This document shows positions 34,241 to 42,573 of a DNA stretch of 64,000 nt, piece by piece. The stretch is from the NCBI RefSeq assembly GCF_900156065.1, contig NZ_FTNF01000007.1:186001-250000 (forward strand). Direction: 5' to 3'. The DNA comes from Micromonospora avicenniae (GTDB lineage Bacteria > Actinomycetota > Actinomycetes > Mycobacteriales > Micromonosporaceae). The notes under the pieces were generated by a model, which did no database searches, was not told the origin of the DNA, and saw only the letters and a program-made list of their open reading frames with translations. The stretch's first letter is position 1. Every line of letters starts with the position of its first letter. The position numbers were made by a program, and so were the translations under genes.

Positions 34241-34335
34241 GCCGGAGCCGGCAGGCGGAGCCGGAGCCGGAGCCGGCAGGCGGAGCCGGAGCCGGAGCCG
34301 GCAGGCGGTAGGCGGAGCCGCCAGGCGGCAGGCGG
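34241..34335. repeat. 25-bp GC-rich tandem repeat
   Basis: Units ggcaggcggagccggagccg begin at 34250, 34275 and 34300 (25-bp period), within a tract of gccgga hexamers that continues to 34335. It sits between the TIGR03089 gene's stop and the patatin gene's start. Confidence 0.8.
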
Positions 34336-35091
34336 TCAGAGCACTCGGGTGACCTGCTCGGCGGCGACGCGCGCGTCGAGCGTGGACCGGTCCAGGTTCG
34401 CGCAGATCAGCACGGACGCGCCGACGGAGAGCGGGGCGAGCAGCCACTTGAGCGGCTGCTCGTGCTCGGCCGCGTCGACCAGCAGCCGGTCGCCGGCCCG
34501 CAGGTCCCACATCTCGGCCATCTCCCGGGCGAGCCCGCCCCATTCGCCGTACGTGGTGCCGTCGGGGCTGGCCGGGTCGGACGCATGGATCTCGGTGTAG
34601 TTGGGCGTGACGCCGGGATGCCGCAGCACCTCGCTGGACCAGTCGAGCCAGCCCACCGGCACGTCGGCCAACTGCTCCGCCCCGGTGCCGACGAGGTATC
34701 GGTGCGTCCCGTCCGGCACGTCCTCCAACCAGTCGTCGAGGCGTTCCGGGGTCACGAACACCGCGTCGTACGGCCGGTCACCGCCCGGTTCGAGCACCGG
34801 CAGGCCGGCGAGGGCCCGTGGCCGGTAGGAGACGGACATCCCGACCGACCAGGCGCCCAGCAGCACCGCGGCGGTACGCCAGTGCGGCGGCAGCAGGACC
34901 GCCACCCGGCTGCCGGGAGCGAGCCCGCAGCCGTCGCGTAGCAGGCCCGCGCTGCGTGCCGCCCATTCACCGAGCTGCGTCGCGGTCAGGTCGATCCGCG
35001 CGCCGGTCGCGTCGTCGCAGTAGCTGAGCAACGGCCGGTCGGCGTCGCGCGGAGCCTGCGGAACGAGGGTCACGGGGGTGCTGGCGGTCAT
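34336..35091 (-). CDS. TIGR03089 family protein (truncated AMP-binding-like)
   Basis: The 251-residue protein resembles the N-terminal part of adenylate-forming enzymes (LGEWAARSAGLLRDGCGLAPG, VAVLLPPHWRTAAVLLGAWS) but lacks the P-loop YTSGTTG motif and the C-terminal domain. It is a recognised actinobacterial family of unknown function. A TTAGGGT -10 box at 35122-35128 would give a 24-nt leader containing GGGAGGAG before the ATG at 35091. Confidence 0.8.
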   Translation of the reverse strand: MTASTPVTLVPQAPRDADRPLLSYCDDATGARIDLTATQLGEWAARSAGLLRDGCGLAPGSRVAVLLPPHWRTAAVLLGAWSVGMSVSYRPRALAGLPVLEPGGDRPYDAVFVTPERLDDWLEDVPDGTHRYLVGTGAEQLADVPVGWLDWSSEVLRHPGVTPNYTEIHASDPASPDGTTYGEWGGLAREMAEMWDLRAGDRLLVDAAEHEQPLKWLLAPLSVGASVLICANLDRSTLDARVAAEQVTRVL

Positions 35092-35240
35092 CGTGGGCGC
35101 TCCTCCCTGCCGGTGCGCCCCACCCTAACGACTGGCACGGCGGGCGGCGTGGCACCCGGGCTGCCCGCGTCGCCGTTGGCCGGCCGGGAGGTTGAGCTGC
35201 CCGCGACCGTCTGGCCGCGGGCAGCTCAGGCAGGAGGGGA

Positions 35241-36119
35241 CTACTGCTTGACCTTGACCACGTCGGCGGGACGCTCCACCTTCACCTCGACGCCGTAATC
35301 GAAGAGTTCGAGCGTCGCGGTGGAGTTGCCGGTGTCGAGTCGACCCTTCGCCGTGGACTGCCAGGTGCTGTTGAGCACCACTGTCGCGATCCGGCCGTCG
35401 GCGTCGAGGGTCACGTCGCCGGACGCGCTTGTCGATCCGGCCGCGGACTCCGTCGCGTACGCGAAGTGCAGCGTGCCGTCCGGGTTCTCGGTGATCGTCG
35501 CGTCCGCCCGCTTCAACGCCCTGAACAGGGCCGCCGGATCGGGCGAGACGGCACCCAGGACGTCGTTCCCATCGCCGTAGAGGGACAGCCGGTCGTACCT
35601 GCCCGGGTACTGACCGTAGCGGCCGTAGGTCTCGCCGGGGCCCTTGTCGGCCGGCAGCGTGCCCTGCGGTCGTTCGCCGCCCTCGTACCGGGTGCCGTTG
35701 ATCAGCAACTCGACCATGACCGAGTCGTCGCTCGGGGCACGCACGTACCCGGTGGCGGTCCTCGGGTCGAACGCCCCCTCGTACATCTGGCCGCCGCCCG
35801 TCTGGGTCAGCCGCATCCGGTAACTGATGTTCTCGCTGGCCGTGACCGCCGAGACCAGTTTCATCCCGGGCGAGGTCGGCTGCGACGCGCCCTCGGCGGT
35901 GACCGCCGGGCGGTCCGACGTCGGCACCGTCGCCACGGTCACCGCCGTGGCGGCACCCAACGCCAGGAACGCGCACGTCGCGCCGACCATCGCGGTCCTC
36001 CGGCGCCGCCGCGCCCGCCGACCCCGGCCGAGCAGCGTTTCCATCGGGGGTACGGAGTCCGGTCCGCCGTCGACGATGTCGTGCAGCCGGTGGGCGAGTT
36101 GCTCATCGAGTGTGTTCAT
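35241..36119 (-). CDS. Membrane-anchored partner of the SigE-family sigma factor
   Basis: The 292-residue protein has a cytoplasmic N-terminus of about 43 residues (MNTLDEQLAHRLHDIVDGGP) with an Arg-rich stretch, then one membrane helix (VGATCAFLALGAATAVTVAT). The extracytoplasmic domain of about 220 residues has LprG-like beta features (DVTLDADGRIATVVLNSTWQ). No zinc-anti-sigma HxxxCxxC motif is present, so anti-sigma function is only inferred from its position 6 bp after the sigma gene. Confidence 0.72.
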   Translation of the reverse strand: MNTLDEQLAHRLHDIVDGGPDSVPPMETLLGRGRRARRRRRTAMVGATCAFLALGAATAVTVATVPTSDRPAVTAEGASQPTSPGMKLVSAVTASENISYRMRLTQTGGGQMYEGAFDPRTATGYVRAPSDDSVMVELLINGTRYEGGERPQGTLPADKGPGETYGRYGQYPGRYDRLSLYGDGNDVLGAVSPDPAALFRALKRADATITENPDGTLHFAYATESAAGSTSASGDVTLDADGRIATVVLNSTWQSTAKGRLDTGNSTATLELFDYGVEVKVERPADVVKVKQ

Positions 36120-36125
36120 GGCTGA

Positions 36126-36623
36126 TCACCTGCTTACCGCGTAGGAGGATTCATCGAGTAGGTGGCGGAGCTTGTCCAGCGCCTTGGCGTTCTGGCTCTT
36201 GACCGTGCCGAGCGAGCAACCCAGCACCTTGGCGACCTCACGCTCGGTCAGGTCCTCGTAGTGGCGCAGCACCACTACCGCACGCTGCTTGGCCGGAAGC
36301 GACATGAGCGCCCCGCGCAGGACGAGGGCGTCGGGCCCGACGTCGCTGGCCGGGGCAGCCCGGTCGGGGACGTCCGCCACGAGGTTCTCCCGGCGCCGCC
36401 GCCGCCAGCCGGACGTGTGGTTGTTGACCAGAGCGCGACGGAGGTAGGCGTGCGGGTCGTCGAGCCGGGACAGCCGCCGCCACCGCTCGTACACCTTCAC
36501 CAGGCTGTCCTGGAGCAGCTCCTCGGCCCGCCACCGATCGCCGGTCAGCAGCATGGCGAGCCGGATGTGTCGCCGCCAGGCCACCTCGACGAACGCCACG
36601 TACGACCGATCCGCCGTGGACAT
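36126..36623 (-). CDS. SigE-family RNA polymerase sigma factor
   Basis: The 165-residue sigma-70 region 2 and 4 protein contains WRRHIRLAMLLTGDRWRAEE and SLVKVYERWRRLSRLDDPHA in region 2. Region 4 helix-turn-helix follows with YEDLTEREVAKVLGCSLGTV. This is the SigE-type ECF-like group common in actinobacteria. The ATG at 36623 was used, although GTG at 36644 (MTDQEEAM start) is equally plausible. Together with the membrane protein immediately downstream it probably answers an envelope signal. Confidence 0.85.
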   Translation of the reverse strand: MSTADRSYVAFVEVAWRRHIRLAMLLTGDRWRAEELLQDSLVKVYERWRRLSRLDDPHAYLRRALVNNHTSGWRRRRRENLVADVPDRAAPASDVGPDALVLRGALMSLPAKQRAVVVLRHYEDLTEREVAKVLGCSLGTVKSQNAKALDKLRHLLDESSYAVSR

Positions 36624-36798
36624 CGCTTCTTCTTGGTCGGTCACGCCCCTACCACGCAGCAGCGCCACAGAAGGTTGTCTCCGGTCGGCTTCCGCCACGA
36701 TGCCGGCGTTCCTTCGTCGAGTGTTCACGTACGCGCAAGCTGATGCTCCCCGAAGGGTGCCAGCCTCCGACCGGGCACGACCTTACGGAGGAAGTCCT

Positions 36799-39108
36799 TT
36801 GACCTTGAGAAGAGCCTTCACCGCGCTGACCGCAGCCGGTGTCGCCGCCGCCAGCCTGACCGGCGCCACCCCCGCGTCGGCCGGCGGTAACCACCACCCG
36901 GGCAAACCTCTCGCCTTTGACCGGGTCGCCACCTACCCCGTCTTCCAGAACCGCCCCGCCGGTGAGGACCCCACGTCTCCCACCGTCGCCGAGATCTCGG
37001 CGGTCAGCGAGGACGGTCGCACCCTCGTCTACACCGATGCCCTCGGACGCCGGATCGGCTTCCTCGACATCTCCCGGGCCGACAAGCCCCGTGGCCTCGG
37101 CACGCTGTCCCTGTCGCAGCTCGGTGACGCCGAGGACGAGCCGACCTCGGTCGCCGTGGTCGGCAGGTACGTGCTCGTGGTGGTGAACACCAGCCGCAGC
37201 TACACCGAGCCGTCCGGGCGACTGGACGTGGTCGAGCTGGCCACCCGCAAGCGGGTCCGCAGCTTCGACCTCGGCGGCCAGCCCGACTCCATCGCCATCA
37301 GCAAGGACCACCGGTACGCCGCGATCGCCATCGAGAACGAGCGCGACGAGGAGGCCACCCCGCCCGGCGGCGAGGAGGGCGACCTGCCTCAGCTCCCCGG
37401 CGGCTTCGTGCAGATCGTCGACCTGGACGGCATGGACCCGGCCAGCTGGCGGGTGCGGCCGGTGCCGTTGAGCGGTCCGGACGGCCAGGCGCTGCCCGCC
37501 CTCGTCAAGGCCGGCCTCACCGCGCCCATCGATCCGGAGCCGGAGTACGTCTCGATCAACAGCCGTGGCGAGCTGGCCGTGACGCTGCAGGAGAACAACG
37601 GCGTCGCGCTGATCGACCTGCCGAGCGGCCGGATCAACAAGGTGTTCAGCGCGGGTACCGCGACGATCAGCGGGGTCGACACGAAGAAGGACGGTGTCAT
37701 CGACCTGACCGGCACGATCACCGACGTGCCGCGGGAGCCCGACGCGGTGGCCTGGATCGACGACCGCTACCTCGCGACGGCCAACGAGGGCGACTGGAAG
37801 GGCGGCAGCCGAGGCTGGACCGTCTTCGACAGCCGCACCGGCGAGGTCGCCTGGGACGCGGGCAACACGTTCGAGCGCCTCGCCGTCACGTACGGGCTGC
37901 ACAACGAGGACCGTGCCGGCAAGAAGGGCACCGAGCCGGAGGGCGTGGCGGTCGCCGAGTACGACGGTGTGCGCTACGGCTTCGTGGGCTCGGAGCGGAG
38001 CAACTTCGTCGCCGTCTACGACCTCAGCAACCCGACCAAGCCGGTCTTCAAGCAGGCGCTGCCGTCCACCAACGGGCCGGAGGGGCTGCTGCCCATCCCG
38101 TCCCGGGGGCTGTTCGCCATCTCCAGCGAGGAGGACGACGCGTCGGTCAACGTCCGGGCCTCGGTCTCGCTCTACCAGTTGGGCAAGGGCGCGCCCGCGT
38201 TCCCGAGCATCGTGTCCGCCTCCAGCGAGCAGGGCACGCCGATCGGCTGGGGTGCCCTCGGCGCCTTGAGCGCGGTGCCCGGCAAGCCGAACCAGCTCGT
38301 CAGCGTCACCGACGCGGCGTACTCGCAGACCCGCATCCTGACCGTCGACGTGAAGCACTCGCCGGCTGTCATCAGCACCGCGCTGCCCGTCAAGGACGCC
38401 GCCGGCAAGCCGGTCGGCTACGACGCCGAGGGCATCTTCGCCCGTCCGCAGGGCGGCTACTGGCTCGCCGTCGAGGGTGCCAGCGGCCCGGAGAACGCCC
38501 TGGTCCGCCTGGACGCCGCCGGGGTCACCCGCCAGGTCGTCCCGCTGCCGGCGGACGTCGCCGCCGGCCTCGGCAAGCAGGGCCTGGAAGGGGTCACCGC
38601 CACCACCGACCCGCGCGGCCGGGAGGTCGTCTGGGTGGCCGTGCAGCGTGAGCTCTCCACCGATCCGGCCGGCACCGTCCGGCTCGGCCGGTACGACGTC
38701 ACGGCCGGCACCTGGAGCTGGTTCGGTTACCAGCTGAACAGCACCGGCGTACCGGGGGACTGGATCGGCCTCTCCGAGATCACGGTGGTCGGTGACCGGC
38801 TCGCGGTGATCGAGCGGGACAAGCTGAACGGGCCCGCCGCGGCCCTGAAGCGGGTCTACACCGTGCCGATGCCGGACTCGGCGGCGGCGCCCGGCCCGCT
38901 GCGCGTACTGCCGAAGACCCTCGCCGTCGACGTGCTGCCCGCGCTGCGCGCGACGAACGGGTGGACGCAGGAGAAGCTCGAGGGTCTGACCGTGGCCGGC
39001 AACGGTCAGGTGTACGCGGTTACCGACAACGACGCGCTCCAGGACGCGACGGGTGAGACGGTCTTCCTGCAGCTGGGGTCCAGCCGGAAGGTCTTCGGCC
39101 GCGACTGA
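36799..39108 (+). CDS. Secreted esterase-like protein of the phytase family
   Basis: The 769-residue protein has a Sec signal peptide (LRRAFTALTAAGVAAASLTG, cleaved after ASA) and no lipobox. The rest is beta-propeller-like, with repeats such as PTSVAVVGRYVLVVVN, QPDSIAISKDHRYAAIAIEN and PEGLLPIPSRGLFAISSEED. The C-terminal part contains the esterase-like/phytase domain (QEKLEGLTVAGNGQVYAVTD). Substrate is unknown. The TTG at 36799 has GGAGGAAG at good spacing. The in-frame ORF back to 36553 overlaps the divergent sigma gene. Confidence 0.82.
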   Translation: MTLRRAFTALTAAGVAAASLTGATPASAGGNHHPGKPLAFDRVATYPVFQNRPAGEDPTSPTVAEISAVSEDGRTLVYTDALGRRIGFLDISRADKPRGLGTLSLSQLGDAEDEPTSVAVVGRYVLVVVNTSRSYTEPSGRLDVVELATRKRVRSFDLGGQPDSIAISKDHRYAAIAIENERDEEATPPGGEEGDLPQLPGGFVQIVDLDGMDPASWRVRPVPLSGPDGQALPALVKAGLTAPIDPEPEYVSINSRGELAVTLQENNGVALIDLPSGRINKVFSAGTATISGVDTKKDGVIDLTGTITDVPREPDAVAWIDDRYLATANEGDWKGGSRGWTVFDSRTGEVAWDAGNTFERLAVTYGLHNEDRAGKKGTEPEGVAVAEYDGVRYGFVGSERSNFVAVYDLSNPTKPVFKQALPSTNGPEGLLPIPSRGLFAISSEEDDASVNVRASVSLYQLGKGAPAFPSIVSASSEQGTPIGWGALGALSAVPGKPNQLVSVTDAAYSQTRILTVDVKHSPAVISTALPVKDAAGKPVGYDAEGIFARPQGGYWLAVEGASGPENALVRLDAAGVTRQVVPLPADVAAGLGKQGLEGVTATTDPRGREVVWVAVQRELSTDPAGTVRLGRYDVTAGTWSWFGYQLNSTGVPGDWIGLSEITVVGDRLAVIERDKLNGPAAALKRVYTVPMPDSAAAPGPLRVLPKTLAVDVLPALRATNGWTQEKLEGLTVAGNGQVYAVTDNDALQDATGETVFLQLGSSRKVFGRD

Positions 39109-39132
39109 GCCTCGGCAACGTTCGACTGATCC

Positions 39133-39177
39133 GCCACCGGCCCGGCGTCCACCCCGCGTGGGTGCCGGGCCGGTGGC
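39133..39177 (+). terminator. Terminator hairpin after the phytase-like gene
   Basis: gccaccggcccggc (39133-39146) pairs with gccgggccggtggc (39164-39177), and an inner ccaccc/gggtg pairing closes the loop. It starts 24 bases after the stop codon. Confidence 0.8.
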
Positions 39178-39215
39178 CTTCCCGGGCGGCGCGCCCGTGG
39201 CTGTTCACGGCCGGC

Positions 39216-40103
39216 TCAGGCGCGGCGGAGCAGGTAACGGGCTCGCCGACCGGCGTCGGCGAAACCCAGCCGCCGGTACAGCCCGCCGGCCGGGTTGTCG
39301 TCGTTGACGCAGAGCCAGGCCTCTCGGGCATTCTCGGCGGCGAGCGACCGCAGCACGCTCGCCACCAGGTACGCCCCGACCCGTCGCTTCCGCCACGCCG
39401 GGACCACCCCGACCTGGTCGATCCAGGTGCCGACGATGTTGACGAAGCCGACGGCCTGTCCGTCCGGGCCTCGGGCCAGCAGGGACAGGTCCGGCCGGTA
39501 CTCGTCGTCCTCGTGCAGCTCCCCCAGCCACTCGTCGGCCTCGGGCACCACGAAGCCCGGTCGGTCCGCGAACGCCGCGCAGTAGGTGGCGAAGAGGTCC
39601 GCCCCGGTTTCGGCGGTCACCGGCTCGGTCACCACCGTCTCAGGTCGCGGGACGGCCGGCACGACGTCGAGGTGGTGTCGCAGCACCGACTCGGAAAAGG
39701 TCAGGTGCAACCCGTGGGCCGTGAAGAGCCGCTCCCCGGTGGCGCTCCACGTCTCGGTGGTCAGCAGCAGGTCGGCGTCGCCGGCCCGCTGGTCGGCCCA
39801 GCTGATCAGTCGGGTGCCGAGTCCTCGCCCGCGCCACCGCGGGTGCACGAGCCCGGTGGCGGTGGCCGGGCCTTGCGCGACGGCGGCCGACGGCGCGATG
39901 TTTCCGACGCCGACGCCGACGGCGGCGACGAGCTGGCCGTGGTGCCAGGCGCCGAGCGTGTACGACTGGAGTAGGCGCGCCCGCAGCAGCGGCGGCCGCT
40001 TGAACAACGGCAGGCCGCCGTCGACCTCGAGGCAGGCCTCGGCCAGCTCGGTCAGCGCCGCGAGGTGTTCCTCGTCGATCTCGCCCCAGCTGAGGGTCTC
40101 CAT
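39216..40103 (-). CDS. Tandem-GNAT acetyltransferase
   Basis: The 295-residue protein contains two GNAT domains. In the first, TGLVHPRWRGRGLGTRLISW carries the acetyl-CoA loop. In the second, GVVPAWRKRRVGAYLVASVL does, followed by WLCVNDDNPAGGLYRRLGFA. Double-GNAT proteins include mycothiol synthase MshD, but the specific MshD pattern is not clear here, so the substrate is left open. The ATG at 40103 is used; the ORF extends to a GTG at 40151 without added family features. Confidence 0.8.
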   Translation of the reverse strand: METLSWGEIDEEHLAALTELAEACLEVDGGLPLFKRPPLLRARLLQSYTLGAWHHGQLVAAVGVGVGNIAPSAAVAQGPATATGLVHPRWRGRGLGTRLISWADQRAGDADLLLTTETWSATGERLFTAHGLHLTFSESVLRHHLDVVPAVPRPETVVTEPVTAETGADLFATYCAAFADRPGFVVPEADEWLGELHEDDEYRPDLSLLARGPDGQAVGFVNIVGTWIDQVGVVPAWRKRRVGAYLVASVLRSLAAENAREAWLCVNDDNPAGGLYRRLGFADAGRRARYLLRRA

Positions 40104-40643
40104 CGGTTCCACGTCGCCCTTCTCACCCGTCGGGAAGGAGGCGCCGACCACGCGCCCGGTGGCCCAGTAGGCGACGCGAGCGGTTCAGGTGTCAACCGGA
40201 TTCGCTGCCCAGCGTCCTCGCCGGAGCCCCACGGTGACGGCCCGCGGCTTCGGCCGACGGAGACGGCAGCTGCCTGACTGGCGGAGGCTGCGGCGACCTC
40301 GCGAGTCCATCACCGAGCGCTACTTCGGCGCCACCACGGCCCACCCGCTCCGGACGCTTTGCTCTGCACCCATATACGCGCCAGCCACGTTGAGTGCTTG
40401 CCGTCAAGATCGTTGCCCGTGGTGGCCAATCGCAGATCCGCAGGTCCGGGCGATGGCGCGTATCAGGGTGCAGAGCAAAGCGGGCGAAGTGCGGTACCCG
40501 TCCACGCCATGCCCGGTTACGCCGCGTCACTTGGGGCCGACGTTACGCTGAGTGACTCAAATCGATGGCTCGCCGCTGCCAGAGTCAGAGAGCACCATTC
40601 GCCCGCGCGGCCCGGGCAATGCGCGGTTCGGGCGGTGCGCGAC
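40104..40643. other. Intergenic region holding the 40.4-kb inverted-repeat element
   Basis: No gene is supported in these 540 bases between the GNAT gene and the LigD-polymerase stop. The element at 40356-40481 is the main feature; gcgaagtgc just after it matches, in reverse, the sequence just before copy A. The rest is plain GC-rich DNA. Confidence 0.6.
40356..40481 (+). repeat. Dispersed structured inverted-repeat element, copy B
   Basis: Perfect 16-bp arms, gctttgctctgcaccc (40356-40371) and gggtgcagagcaaagc (40466-40481), enclose an inner 9-bp stem tacgcgcca/tggcgcgta (40375-40383 with 40454-40462). The left 27 bases match copy A at 24 positions. Inner-stem bases differ from copy A yet still pair. 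Confidence 0.8.
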
Positions 40644-41558
40644 TCAGGCGTCGGGCAGTTCGGGACCGCCGTCGAGCAGTGGGGCCAGCAGGTCACCGGA
40701 CTTGTCCACCCGCCTGAGCACCTCGTCCGCCGTGTACGGCTTCGCTGCCGGCCGCCTACCGGCCGCGCCCGCCTCGACCTCGTCCCAGGTCAACGGCGTC
40801 GACACCGAGGGCACCGACTGGGCCCGCAACGAGTAGGGCGCGACAGTGGTCTTCGCCGCGTTGTTCTGGCTCCAGTCGATGAAGACCTTTCCGGGCCGCA
40901 GGTTCTTCGCCATCTTCGACACGACGACCTTCGGCTGCGCCCGCTCCAACTCCTGGGCGATCCGCTTCGCGTACGCCGACACGTCGTCCGCGGATTGCCG
41001 GCCGGCGATCGGGCAGCAGAGTTGCATGCCCTTCTTGCCCGACGTCTTGGGGTAGCTGTCGATGCCGTCCTCGGCCAGGCGGTCGCGCATCAACAGCGCC
41101 ACCTGGCAGCACTGCTTCAACCCCGCCGGCGCTCCCGGGTCCAGGTCGACGACCATCATGTCCGGGTGCTCACCGACCTTCCACTGCGGTGTGTGCAGTT
41201 CCAGCGCGGCGAGGTTGGCCAGCCATACCAGGGTGGGCAGGTCGTCGGCGACCACGTAGTCGATGGTCTCCCGCCCCTTGCTCGACCCGGGCGCGGGCAG
41301 TGTCTCCGTACGCACCCAGCCGGGAGTGGCGGCCGGGGCGTTCTTCTCGAAGAACGAACCCCCGTCGACACCGTTCGGGAAGCGGATGCGGGTCAGCGCC
41401 CGGTCCCGCAGGTGCGGCAGGAGCACGGGGGCGATCCGCGTGTAGTAGTCGATCACCTCGCCCTTGGTGAACCCGGCGGCCGGGTAGAGCACCTTGTCCA
41501 GGTTGGACAGCTCCAACGCGCGCCCCTCGACGTCCACCCGCAGGCGGTCAGCTGGCAT
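40644..41558 (-). CDS. ligD: LigD polymerase domain protein (NHEJ primase-polymerase)
   Basis: The 304-residue protein matches the polymerase domain of LigD. It has LELSNLDKVLYPAAGFTKGE at the start, the catalytic-Asp motif MMVVDLDPGAPAG, SGKKGMQLCCPI (His/Ser region), and VFIDWSQNNAAKTTVAPYSL with the third acidic residue. It adds nucleotides, including ribonucleotides, at broken DNA ends. The ligase and nuclease domains of fused LigD are absent. It overlaps the ligase gene upstream by 11 bp, so the two are co-translated. Confidence 0.92.
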   Translation of the reverse strand: MPADRLRVDVEGRALELSNLDKVLYPAAGFTKGEVIDYYTRIAPVLLPHLRDRALTRIRFPNGVDGGSFFEKNAPAATPGWVRTETLPAPGSSKGRETIDYVVADDLPTLVWLANLAALELHTPQWKVGEHPDMMVVDLDPGAPAGLKQCCQVALLMRDRLAEDGIDSYPKTSGKKGMQLCCPIAGRQSADDVSAYAKRIAQELERAQPKVVVSKMAKNLRPGKVFIDWSQNNAAKTTVAPYSLRAQSVPSVSTPLTWDEVEAGAAGRRPAAKPYTADEVLRRVDKSGDLLAPLLDGGPELPDA

Positions 41559-42489
41559 CGTCGACCTCCTCGGCCGGTTTGTCCGGTCGGAGCCGGAGCA
41601 CCCGCGGGAAGCGCAGCCGCCCGTCCGGGGTGCGCTGGCCGTACTTCACCTCCACCACGACCCGTGGTGTTACCCAGATCGCGCCGCGCGCATCCTCGCG
41701 GGGCACGTCCCCGGCGAACGGAGAGTCCGGCGTGCGCAGCGGCTCCAACTCGGCGAGGAGTTGTCGTTCCAGGCCGGCCCCGATCCCGCCGCCGACCCGG
41801 CCGCGATAGGTGAGCCGCCCGTCCGGGCGAGGAACCCCGACGAGCAGGCCGCCGATCTTCCGTGCCCCTGGGCGCCATCCGCCGATCACGAAGTCCCCGG
41901 TCACCTCCAGCTTGACCTTCACCCAGTCCGGCGAGCGCACCCCGGCCCGGTAGGCGGCGCCCAACCGCTTGGCCATCACCCCCTCCAGGCCGTGCTCGCC
42001 GGCTGCCTGGTAGGTGGCCGGACCGTCGGAGAAGACCGGCGGGACGGCCCAGCGGGCACCGCCCAGGCCGAGGCCGTCCAGGGCCGCGCGGCGACGTTCG
42101 TACGGCCAGCCCGTCAGGTCCTCGCCGTTGTGGCGGAGCAGGTCGAAGATCATGTAGGTCACCGGCATGACGGCCGCCAGACGAGCGGCCTTGTTCCGGT
42201 CCCGTACGTGCATCCGCTCGGCGAGCGCGGTGAACGAGGGCTGGCCCGACTCGCCGAGCAACACCACCTCGCCGTCGAGCAGTGCGTCGTCCACCTGCTC
42301 GCGCAGCGTGGCCAGCTCCGGGTACGCAGCTGTGATCTCCACGCCGGAACGCGCGTACAGGTGCTGCATGCCGCCGGAAATATCAGCGAGCGCGCGGACG
42401 CCGTCCCATTTGAACTCGTACGCCCAGCCGGCACCCGCCGGGAGCTGCCCGGTCATCGCGAGCATCGGCTTCAGAGGCGCGCCGGGCAC
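41548..42489 (-). CDS. ATP-dependent DNA ligase (LigD-type ligase domain)
   Basis: The 313-residue protein has the nucleotidyltransferase motifs: YEFKWDGVRALADI (motif I, nucleophile Lys about 27), LDGEVVLLG (motif III), GLEGVMAKRLGAAYRAG (motif IV), and WVKVKLEVTGDFVIGGW (motif V). An OB-fold C-terminal part follows (VVVEVKYGQRTPDGRLRFPR). It seals breaks joined by Ku and the polymerase protein. It is divergent from Ku across 84 bp. The ATG-region start at 42489 gives a compact family-length protein. Confidence 0.9.
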   Translation of the reverse strand: MPGAPLKPMLAMTGQLPAGAGWAYEFKWDGVRALADISGGMQHLYARSGVEITAAYPELATLREQVDDALLDGEVVLLGESGQPSFTALAERMHVRDRNKAARLAAVMPVTYMIFDLLRHNGEDLTGWPYERRRAALDGLGLGGARWAVPPVFSDGPATYQAAGEHGLEGVMAKRLGAAYRAGVRSPDWVKVKLEVTGDFVIGGWRPGARKIGGLLVGVPRPDGRLTYRGRVGGGIGAGLERQLLAELEPLRTPDSPFAGDVPREDARGAIWVTPRVVVEVKYGQRTPDGRLRFPRVLRLRPDKPAEEVDDAS

Positions 42490-42573
42490 CTTCTGACTGT
42501 AGTTCGCGGCGGAAGTCCTCGCGCCCGCTTCGATCCTTTGCGATCCTGAGCTTTACCGGGGAGAGGAGCCGAC

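Noticed and set aside
40181..40330. Possible tRNA near ggttcaggtgtcaacc
   Set aside because: No acceptor stem or anticodon arm of proper length can be paired.
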